Positions 12,849-17,821 of a stretch of 17,821 nt of DNA are shown here, piece after piece. The first letter of the stretch is position 1. Every line of letters starts with the position of its first letter. The stretch is from an uncultured Carnobacteriaceae bacterium (GTDB lineage Bacteria; Bacillota; Bacilli; Lactobacillales; Aerococcaceae), in NCBI GenBank assembly GCA_938039195.1, contig CALHVK010000134.1, positions 1 to 17,821 of the forward strand, read 5' to 3'. The translations under genes were made by a program, and so were the position numbers. Below the pieces are notes generated by a model that did not search any database, was not told where the DNA came from, and was given only the letters and a program-made list of their open reading frames with translations.

Positions 12849-14861
12849 TTAAGCTACGGTTGACCCGTTTGGCATTCCTTCTGGTGCAAACACCACTTGT
12901 AGGACGCCATCTTTTTCAGCCGAAAGAATCATTCCTTGGCTGATTTGTCCACGCATTTTACGTGGTTTCAAGTTCGCAACGATGACGACTTTCTTTCCAA
13001 CGAAAATACTTGGATCTGGATACCATTCTGCGATACCAGAAAGGATTTGACGGTGACCGCCCGCATCTCCAGCGTCTAAGCGGAATTGAAGCAATTTGTC
13101 TGCCCCTTCCACTGGTCCACATTCGATGACTTCTGCGACTTTCAATTCAATCTTATCGAAGTCGTCATATTTGATGCTTTCTTTTTCGCTTGAAAGTTCC
13201 ACTTCTTCTGGGTTCCAGTCTGTGTTTTCTTCTTCGACTGGTGCTCCACCCATTTTTGCTTGGATGTAAGCTACTTCTTCTTCAACGTCTAAACGTGGGA
13301 AGATTGGTTGTCCTTTTTCAACTACTTTAGTGCCTTCAGGAATCACGCCGAATGTGTGTAATGAAGGGTAATCCATTAACGCACTATCTGTAATTCCTAA
13401 TTGTGCCAAGATTTCTCCTGGAGTTTCTGTTAAGAATGGTTGTAAGGCAACAGCAATGATACGTAAGCTTTCTGCTAAGTAGTTCATTGTGCGTGCTAAT
13501 TCTTCTTGGCGTGCTTCGTCTTTCACGGCTGCCCATGGAGTTGTTTCATCGATATATTTATTCGTACGAGAAACGAATTTCCAGATTGCAGCAAGAGCCA
13601 CTGAGAATTGCATTTGTTCCATCGCTTCTTCCACTTCCACGATCATCGCTTTAGAAGCATCGACTAATTCTTGGTCAAACGTTGAAACTGGTGCAGTGTG
13701 TGCAGGAATGGTTCCATCGAAATACTTATTAATCATCGCAACAGTACGGTTTAATAAGTTTCCTAAGTCGTTGGCTAAGTCATAGTTAATGCGTTCTACG
13801 AATGATTCTGGAGTGAAAATTCCGTCAGAACCGAATGGCACTTCACGTAATAAGTAGTAACGAAGTGCATCTAAGCCGTAACGCTCGATTAATGTGTTAG
13901 GGTCTACCACGTTCCCTTTTGATTTAGACATTTTACCGTCTTTCATCAATAACCAGCCGTGTGCGAAGATTTTCTTCGGTAATGGTAAATCTAATGCCAT
14001 TAACATAATTGGCCAGTAAATCGTGTGGAAACGAACGATTTCTTTTCCGATAAAATGCACATCTGCAGGCCAGTAGCGGTTGAATAATGTTTCATCGTCG
14101 CTACCATATCCTAGCGCTGTAATGTAGTTCGATAACGCATCAATCCATACGTAAACCACGTGTTTTGGATCGTTTGGCACTGGAATTCCCCAGTCAAATG
14201 ATGTACGTGAAACAGCTAAGTCTTCTAAGCCTGGTTTGATGAAGTTATTAATCATCTCATTTTTACGAGATTCTGGTTGGATGAAGTCTGGATGTTCTTC
14301 GTAGTATTGCAATAAGCGGTCTGCGTATTTACTCATTCTGAAGAAGTAAGATTCCTCTTTTACAAGCTCTACTTCATGTCCACTTGGCGCAACCCCACCA
14401 ATCATATTTCCTTCGGCATCGCGGTATACTTCAACTAATTGAGACTCCGTGAAGTACTCTTCGTCTGATACTGAATACCAACCTTCGTATTCACCAAGGT
14501 AAATATCGCCATTGTCCACTAATTTTTGGAAAATCTTTTGGACGGCTTTTGTATGGCGTGGTTGTGTTGTACGAATAAAGTCATCGTAAGAGATGTCTAG
14601 CTTTTTCCAAAGGTCTTGAATACCGAAAATAATTTTATCGACGAATTCAATTTCAGAAACGCCTGCTTCTTTCGCTTTTTCTTGGATTTTTTGTCCGTGT
14701 TCATCTGTTCCTGTTAAGAAGTAAGTGTCAAACCCTTGTAGTTTTTTATAGCGAATCATTGCATCGCTGGCTACAGTTGTATAGGCATGACCAATGTGTA
14801 AGTTGCCACTTGGATAGTAAATCGGTGTGGTTAAGTAAAATGTTTTCTTGTCTTCAGCCAT
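12849..14861 (-). CDS. metG: Methionyl-tRNA synthetase
   Basis: The protein has 670 residues and charges tRNA-Met and initiator tRNA. The open frame extends 77 codons further up to 15092, but that part runs through repeat C3 and looks non-coding. MAEDKKTFYLTTPIYYPSG has AAGGAGG at proper distance and an extended -10 promoter 41 nt upstream, so I start there. Class I motifs: HIGH (22-25) and KMSKS (310-314). The connective peptide (WYSVSDEEYFTESQ) has no zinc-knuckle cysteines, as in the Bacillus form. The anticodon-binding domain contains TNKYIDETTPW. The C-terminal EMAP-II-like tRNA-binding domain (about 565-670, IKYDDFDKIELKVAEV to SQGMILSAEKDG) is intact. Length matches the family. No T-box leader is present. 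Confidence 0.97.
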   Translation of the reverse strand: MAEDKKTFYLTTPIYYPSGNLHIGHAYTTVASDAMIRYKKLQGFDTYFLTGTDEHGQKIQEKAKEAGVSEIEFVDKIIFGIQDLWKKLDISYDDFIRTTQPRHTKAVQKIFQKLVDNGDIYLGEYEGWYSVSDEEYFTESQLVEVYRDAEGNMIGGVAPSGHEVELVKEESYFFRMSKYADRLLQYYEEHPDFIQPESRKNEMINNFIKPGLEDLAVSRTSFDWGIPVPNDPKHVVYVWIDALSNYITALGYGSDDETLFNRYWPADVHFIGKEIVRFHTIYWPIMLMALDLPLPKKIFAHGWLLMKDGKMSKSKGNVVDPNTLIERYGLDALRYYLLREVPFGSDGIFTPESFVERINYDLANDLGNLLNRTVAMINKYFDGTIPAHTAPVSTFDQELVDASKAMIVEVEEAMEQMQFSVALAAIWKFVSRTNKYIDETTPWAAVKDEARQEELARTMNYLAESLRIIAVALQPFLTETPGEILAQLGITDSALMDYPSLHTFGVIPEGTKVVEKGQPIFPRLDVEEEVAYIQAKMGGAPVEEENTDWNPEEVELSSEKESIKYDDFDKIELKVAEVIECGPVEGADKLLQFRLDAGDAGGHRQILSGIAEWYPDPSIFVGKKVVIVANLKPRKMRGQISQGMILSAEKDGVLQVVFAPEGMPNGSTVA

Positions 14862-14901
14862 GTTGGGAAGAGCCTCCTTGAAATTGTTTAAAGATAGGGA
14901 T

Positions 14902-14910
14902 AGTATACCA
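14902..14910 (-). promoter_or_regulatory. metG extended -10 promoter (TGGTATACT)
   Basis: On the minus strand, TG-G-TATACT forms an extended -10 element 41 nt before the metG ATG. The -35 region is poor, which extended -10 promoters tolerate. Confidence 0.6.
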
Positions 14911-15009
14911 TACCTACGCAAAAAATACGAGAAGTGAAAACTAAATGAAAACATTGTGGAGGGTGTGAAATTGTGCTGAGATTCAGTTTTGGCCTTCTGG
15001 AGTTTGGTT

Positions 15010-15141
15010 AGTGCTGATGATTTCTTAGAATCCTTGCGGATTCTTTTTATAATCGCTGTTACGGGGCACCGGTGCAAGCCTGGGTCTTGCACCTTCGAAG
15101 CTTCAAAGGCGGAGTACGGGACTCGTCCCTACTCCGCCTAA
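15010..15141 (+). repeat. Dispersed structured intergenic element, copy C3
   Basis: Plus strand: TGATGATTTCTT, hairpin AGAATCC-TTGC-GGATTCT, TTTATAATCGC, TGTTACGGGG, then CACCGGTGCAAG. A second hairpin (GGTGCAAG with CTTGCACC, 8 bp) follows, then AAGCTTCAAAG and a third hairpin: GGCGGAGTA, bulged C, GGGA, loop, TCCC, TACTCCGCC. The order and the bulge match C2 although the paired bases differ. It lies antisense to the region upstream of the metG promoter. Confidence 0.75.
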
Positions 15142-15215
15142 TTCTTCTTCGATGCGATTTCCCGTTACTGCGATTATAAAATCCGCAAGCTTCTTTGAAA
15201 TCATCTATGTAAAGA
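15127..15215 (-). repeat. Dispersed structured intergenic element, copy C4 (partial)
   Basis: Minus strand: CTTTACATAGATGATTTC, CTTGCGGATT, TTATAATCGC, AGTAACGGG, then divergent sequence AAATCGCATCGAAG before the shared central hairpin. It shares the ACTAGATGATT-like entry with C2 and C5. The first hairpin is broken (AGCTTGCGGATT), so this copy seems decayed. Confidence 0.6.
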
Positions 15216-15351
15216 TCAAACTAAATTGAGTTTATTTTTAACGCTCCACAATGGTTTCAGTTGGCTTCTCGTAAATTTTGCTTGAATGAATACTTTGAAC
15301 AATTTCGGGAGACGGCCCGCTGGAGACAAGGAAACTTTAAGGGAGAATAAG

Positions 15352-15382
15352 AAAAAAGAGAAGGTGGGGAGACCTTCTCTTT
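15352..15382 (-). terminator. Rho-independent terminator of xpt-pbuX
   Basis: AGAGAAGGT pairs with ACCTTCTCT around a 6-nt loop, followed by six T on the minus strand. It begins about 23 nt after the pbuX stop. Confidence 0.85.
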
Positions 15383-15404
15383 GAAAGGAGATAACAGAGT
15401 TTAT

Positions 15405-16667
15405 TTATTTTTTCTTACGATTGAGAATCGCATTTAAAATTACGGCGAGTAAGCTGGCCATGACGATACCGTTTGATAAGAACATTCTCAATTCTGTTGG
15501 GAAACTATTAAAGAGATTGCTATTGTTAAAGCCCACGCCAATCGCAATTGAAACTGCAGCAATAAGGAAGTTGTGCTCGTTATTCGCAAAGTCCACTTTC
15601 GCCAACATTTGCATCCCTTGAAGTGATACGAAACCAAACAGTACAATCATCGCTCCACCGATAACAGGGTCTGGAATAATTTGTGCCAATGCTCCAAATT
15701 TTGGAAGTAAACCTAATAACACTAGGAATCCTGCTGCGTAGTAAATTGGAAGTCTTGTCTTAATTCCTGACATTTTTACTAAACCTACGTTTTGAGAGAA
15801 TCCAGTATATGGGAATGTATTAAAAATCCCTCCAAGCAATACGGCAATCCCTTCTGCGCGGTATCCGTTACGAAGACGTGTTTCATCAATTGGATCATTT
15901 GTAATATCAGACAGCGCCAAGTACACCCCAGTAGACTCTACCATTGAAACCATCGCAATAATACACATCATAATGATAGAAGTCACTTCAAAGGTTGGAG
16001 CTCCAAAATAGAAAGCAGTAGGAACATGTAAGAGTGGCGCTGCGCCAACAGGAGCAAAACTCACTAACCCCATCATTGTCGCAAGTGCAGTTCCCACAAC
16101 TAATCCGATTAAAATCGAAATCGACTTCAAGAAGCCTTTCGTAAAGATATTGACCAATAAAATAACTAAAACAGTAATTAGTGATAATGCTACACTTTGT
16201 GGCGTAGGATCAGAAGTATTTCCTCCCATATTTCCAATGGCAACCGGAATGAGCGTTACTCCTATGGTCGTAATGACTGAGCCTGTAACAATGGCTGGGA
16301 AGAAGCGTGCTAGTTTCGAGAAGACACCGGAAATCAAAACGACGAAAATCCCAGATACGATCAGTGCTCCAAACATCGCACCACTACCGTGACTTTGACC
16401 AATAATCGTTAATGGCGCTACCGATTGGAAGGCCACCCCTAATACGACTGGAAGACCAATCCCGAAATGTTTGTGCAATTGGAGTTGTAAGAAAGTAGCA
16501 ATCCCGCACATGAAAATATCTGTTGAGACTAAGTACGTTAATTGTTCAGTGTTATATCCGAGAGCTCTCCCAATCATCATTGGTACTAGGATTGAACCAG
16601 AGTACATGGCTAATAAATGTTGCAGCCCAAGCACCATCGCTTTTGAGTGTTTTTCTTGTTGTTGCAT
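15405..16667 (-). CDS. pbuX: Xanthine permease (NCS2 family)
   Basis: The membrane protein has 420 residues with about 14 segments and imports xanthine with protons. Family signs are LGLQHLLAMYSGSILVPMMIG near the N-terminus, GLPVVLGVAFQSVAP (71-85), SMVESTGVYLALSD (241-254) and the NCS2 signature FSQNVGLVKMSG around residues 290-301. The glutamate in MVEST (Glu244) is the conserved substrate-binding residue of the family. The start overlaps the xpt stop by one base (TAATG), so both are made from one message in the usual Gram-positive xpt-pbuX arrangement; that context favours xanthine over uracil or uric acid. A strong terminator follows. Confidence 0.93.
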   Translation of the reverse strand: MQQQEKHSKAMVLGLQHLLAMYSGSILVPMMIGRALGYNTEQLTYLVSTDIFMCGIATFLQLQLHKHFGIGLPVVLGVAFQSVAPLTIIGQSHGSGAMFGALIVSGIFVVLISGVFSKLARFFPAIVTGSVITTIGVTLIPVAIGNMGGNTSDPTPQSVALSLITVLVILLVNIFTKGFLKSISILIGLVVGTALATMMGLVSFAPVGAAPLLHVPTAFYFGAPTFEVTSIIMMCIIAMVSMVESTGVYLALSDITNDPIDETRLRNGYRAEGIAVLLGGIFNTFPYTGFSQNVGLVKMSGIKTRLPIYYAAGFLVLLGLLPKFGALAQIIPDPVIGGAMIVLFGFVSLQGMQMLAKVDFANNEHNFLIAAVSIAIGVGFNNSNLFNSFPTELRMFLSNGIVMASLLAVILNAILNRKKK

Positions 16668-17248
16668 TATAAGTCTGCCTCCTTAAACACGACCTGTCCA
16701 TTTTCAAAACGTTCTAAGCGCGCTAGCGAAAAGACTGGGATGCCTGTTTCTTCTAGGAGCCCACGTCCATCTTGGAATGATTTTTCAATGACAATTCCGA
16801 CGGCTTCTACTTTAGCGCCGGCTTGTTCCACAATCTCGATGAGTCCTTTTGCGGCTTGTCCATTCGCTAAGAAATCGTCGACGATAAGGACTTTGTCATT
16901 TTCAGAAAGATACTTACTAGCTATAGAGACGGTATTAGTGACTTGCTTTGTAAATGAATAAACTTCCGCAGTGAGGATTCCTTCATTCATCGTGATGTTC
17001 TTTGATTTCTTCGCAAAAATCATTGGAACCCCAAGTGCGTCCGCTGTATACAGTGCTGGGGCAATTCCAGACGCTTCAATCGTGACAACCTTCGTAATAC
17101 CCTCAGCGGCAAACTTGTCCGCAAAGACTTTTCCAATCTCTTTCATCAAGTTTAAATCCACTTGGTGAGTAAGAAAAGAATCGACTTTAAGGATGTTTTC
17201 GCCTAAAACATAGCCATCTTTTAGAATCCGTTCTTCTAATGTTTTCAT
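16667..17248 (-). CDS. xpt: Xanthine phosphoribosyltransferase
   Basis: The cytoplasmic enzyme has 193 residues, the usual length for the Bacillus type. It joins xanthine with PRPP to make XMP for the guanine nucleotide pool. The PRPP-binding motif is VLIVDDFLANGQAA (120-133). The upstream TIEASGIAPALYTAD (56-70) is the second conserved loop, with the EASG motif, and the C-terminal part GIVIEKSFQDGR carries the purine-side residues. An AAGGAGG site lies just before the ATG. It is followed with a one-base overlap by pbuX, so imported xanthine is captured at once. In Bacillus this pair sits under a guanine riboswitch; I cannot find that riboswitch in the leader here. Confidence 0.96.
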   Translation of the reverse strand: MKTLEERILKDGYVLGENILKVDSFLTHQVDLNLMKEIGKVFADKFAAEGITKVVTIEASGIAPALYTADALGVPMIFAKKSKNITMNEGILTAEVYSFTKQVTNTVSIASKYLSENDKVLIVDDFLANGQAAKGLIEIVEQAGAKVEAVGIVIEKSFQDGRGLLEETGIPVFSLARLERFENGQVVFKEADL

Positions 17249-17451
17249 AAGTCCTCCTTAAAAATAATCGACAGAATAAATGCAACACCATTTTCGGTCA
17301 AAAACCGTACATTTTTAAACCGTTTGTTAGGATAGTTATGATTTTACTGCTTATATTTTTAAAAAGCAACTATAAAACGTGTATTTTTTACATTTTCACG
17401 AACGATATTCAACGATCACAATGTAATGTTCCTTTTTAACGACTGAAGCAC
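17249..17451 (-). promoter_or_regulatory. xpt-pbuX upstream region, with stem-loop, no recognisable purine riboswitch
   Basis: This AT-rich leader has a nested hairpin at 17332-17373: outer ATAGTT with AACTAT, inner TGCTT with AAGCA. A short CGGT/ACCG stem with a 5-nt loop lies at 17295-17307. The conserved purine-riboswitch loop segments (ATATGG, GTTTCTACC, CCGTAAA) are not present. No clear -35/-10 pair was found. Confidence 0.4.
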
Positions 17452-17478
17452 AAAAAAACGAGCAGGAAAACCTGCTCG
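17452..17478 (-). terminator. Rho-independent terminator of the LPXTG protein gene
   Basis: Minus strand: CGAGCAGG, loop TTTT, CCTGCTCG, then seven T. It starts about 20 nt after the stop codon of the surface protein gene. Confidence 0.9.
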
Positions 17479-17498
17479 TCTAAAAGTTATATTTTAAA

Positions 17499-17821
17499 TT
17501 ATTTTTCTTCTGCTTTTTTATTTGTTACAAATACGATTGCACCAATTGTAGCGAAGATTGCTGATAATACCCAGTAAACATCACGAACTGAACCAGTGTT
17601 TGGTAATTCAGGGCTTGGTGTAGTTGTAGTTGTTCCAGGAGTTGGAGCAACCACAGTAGTTGTATTACCTGTTGTAGAACCTTCTGTTGTTACAGCCGTT
17701 GTTGTAGCAGCAGTAGTAGTTGCAGCTGATGTTGACTCTGTTGTCGTTGTAGCTGCTGTTGTCGCAGCTGTTGTTGACTCTGTTGTCGTTGTAGCTGCTG
17801 TTGTTGCAGCTGTTGTTGACT
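17499..17821 (-). CDS. LPXTG-anchored cell wall surface protein, C-terminal part (5' end outside window)
   Basis: 107 codons are visible and the gene continues beyond the right edge. Order toward the C-terminus: Thr/Ala/Ser-rich repeats (STTAATTAATTTTE units of 14 residues), a less regular Thr/Pro stretch (APTPGTTTTTPSPE), the sortase motif LPNTG (17592-17606), a hydrophobic segment (VYWVLSAIFATIGAIVFV) and a short charged tail (TNKKAEEK). This is the standard sorting signal cut by sortase A between Thr and Gly, with the repeat region acting as a wall-spanning stalk. The functional N-terminal domains are not in the window, so adhesin, enzyme or other roles cannot be told apart. A strong terminator follows. 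Confidence 0.93.
   Translation of the reverse strand, partial: STTAATTAATTTTESTTAATTAATTTTESTSAATTTAATTTAVTTEGSTTGNTTTVVAPTPGTTTTTPSPELPNTGSVRDVYWVLSAIFATIGAIVFVTNKKAEEK
17731..17821 (-). repeat. 42-bp tandem repeats in the surface protein stalk
   Basis: GTTGACTCTG (plus strand) recurs at 17731 and 17773, and the next unit opens with GTTGAC at 17815, an exact 42-bp period encoding STTAATTAATTTTE. The two full units are nearly identical. The array runs off the window. Confidence 0.85.

Larger units (their letters stand above)
14926..15283. repeat. Large imperfect inverted repeat filling the pbuX-metG spacer
   Basis: The two ends match in opposite direction: TACGAGAAG, then TGAAA(A/C)CATTGTGGAG at 14926-14964 and again on the minus strand from 15283 to 15246. 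Further in, TGATGATTTC, CTTGCGGATT, TTATAATCGC and ACGGG occur in both arms, which are repeat copies C3 and C4. The middle is a long hairpin at 15108-15138. The whole block of about 358 bp contains no convincing gene. Confidence 0.75.

Noticed and set aside
14862..15092. 77-codon N-terminal extension of MetG
   Set aside because: It runs through repeat copy C3 and the metG promoter, and its peptide is unlike any MetG. The start at 14861 has AAGGAGG and aligns with the family N-terminus.
14862..15200. T-box or other amino-acid-sensing leader for metG
   Set aside because: No T-box AGGGTGGNACCGCG sequence is seen and the metG promoter lies about 40 nt from the ATG, after the structured block, leaving no room for a leader.
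17290..17404. PurR box upstream of xpt
   Set aside because: CACGAACG and GACCGAAAAT are only partial matches to AWWWCCGAACWWT and are not spaced or oriented as a normal box pair.
17731..17821. CRISPR-like array from regularly spaced repeats
   Set aside because: The period is 42 bp with no unique spacers, and it encodes an in-frame Thr/Ala/Ser-rich stalk of an LPXTG protein.

Overview
The window suggests a low-GC Gram-positive coccus of the Lactobacillales. The support is strong AGGAGG-type ribosome binding sites, xpt-pbuX, a zinc-knuckle-free MetG, a UlaA-type PTS with split transketolase, and an LPXTG wall protein. A Carnobacteriaceae (Granulicatella-like) source is my guess; the sequence alone does not settle it. 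Almost all genes lie on the minus strand.

Layout, left to right. (1) 1-1360, AT-rich: a possible end of an IS3-type insertion sequence cutting off an ADP-ribosylglycohydrolase gene after about 26 codons, a tiny GTG-start ORF, an RDD membrane protein and a VOC/glyoxalase-fold protein. (2) 1359-2726: a 23S rRNA m5U methyltransferase (RlmD/RlmCD type) that lacks the usual Fe-S cysteines. (3) 2777-8331, AT-rich: one minus-strand operon of a PRD/EIIA regulator, PTS EIIB, UlaA-type EIIC and the two halves of a split transketolase. It looks like uptake of a sugar or sugar acid feeding C2-transfer chemistry; the substrate is unknown. (4) 8508-10166: a two-gene ABC-2 exporter, divergent from (5) a GNAT acetyltransferase at 10434-10988. 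(6) 11032-11425: a gene-free block packed with hairpins. (7) brnQ (branched-chain amino acid carrier) and metG (methionyl-tRNA synthetase). (8) 14862-15351: a second gene-free, structured block. (9) the purine salvage pair xpt-pbuX. (10) the C-terminal end of an LPXTG wall protein with 42-bp repeats, running off the window.

The most interesting signal is not a gene. The spaces after the ABC permease, after brnQ, after the acetyltransferase and between pbuX and metG share one family of dispersed, structured intergenic elements. I count five copies: C1 8571-8640 minus, C2 11282-11420 minus, C3 15010-15141 plus, C4 15127-15215 minus, and C5 11085-11141 plus. They share a small TTAC/TTGC-loop hairpin, a TATA..GC.GTAACG stretch and a CACCGGT stretch. 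Two copies end in a long hairpin with the same single-C bulge, kept while the paired bases differ. Four of the five sit as opposed pairs that make large palindromes. One of these pairs also carries an inverted copy of the last codons of brnQ.
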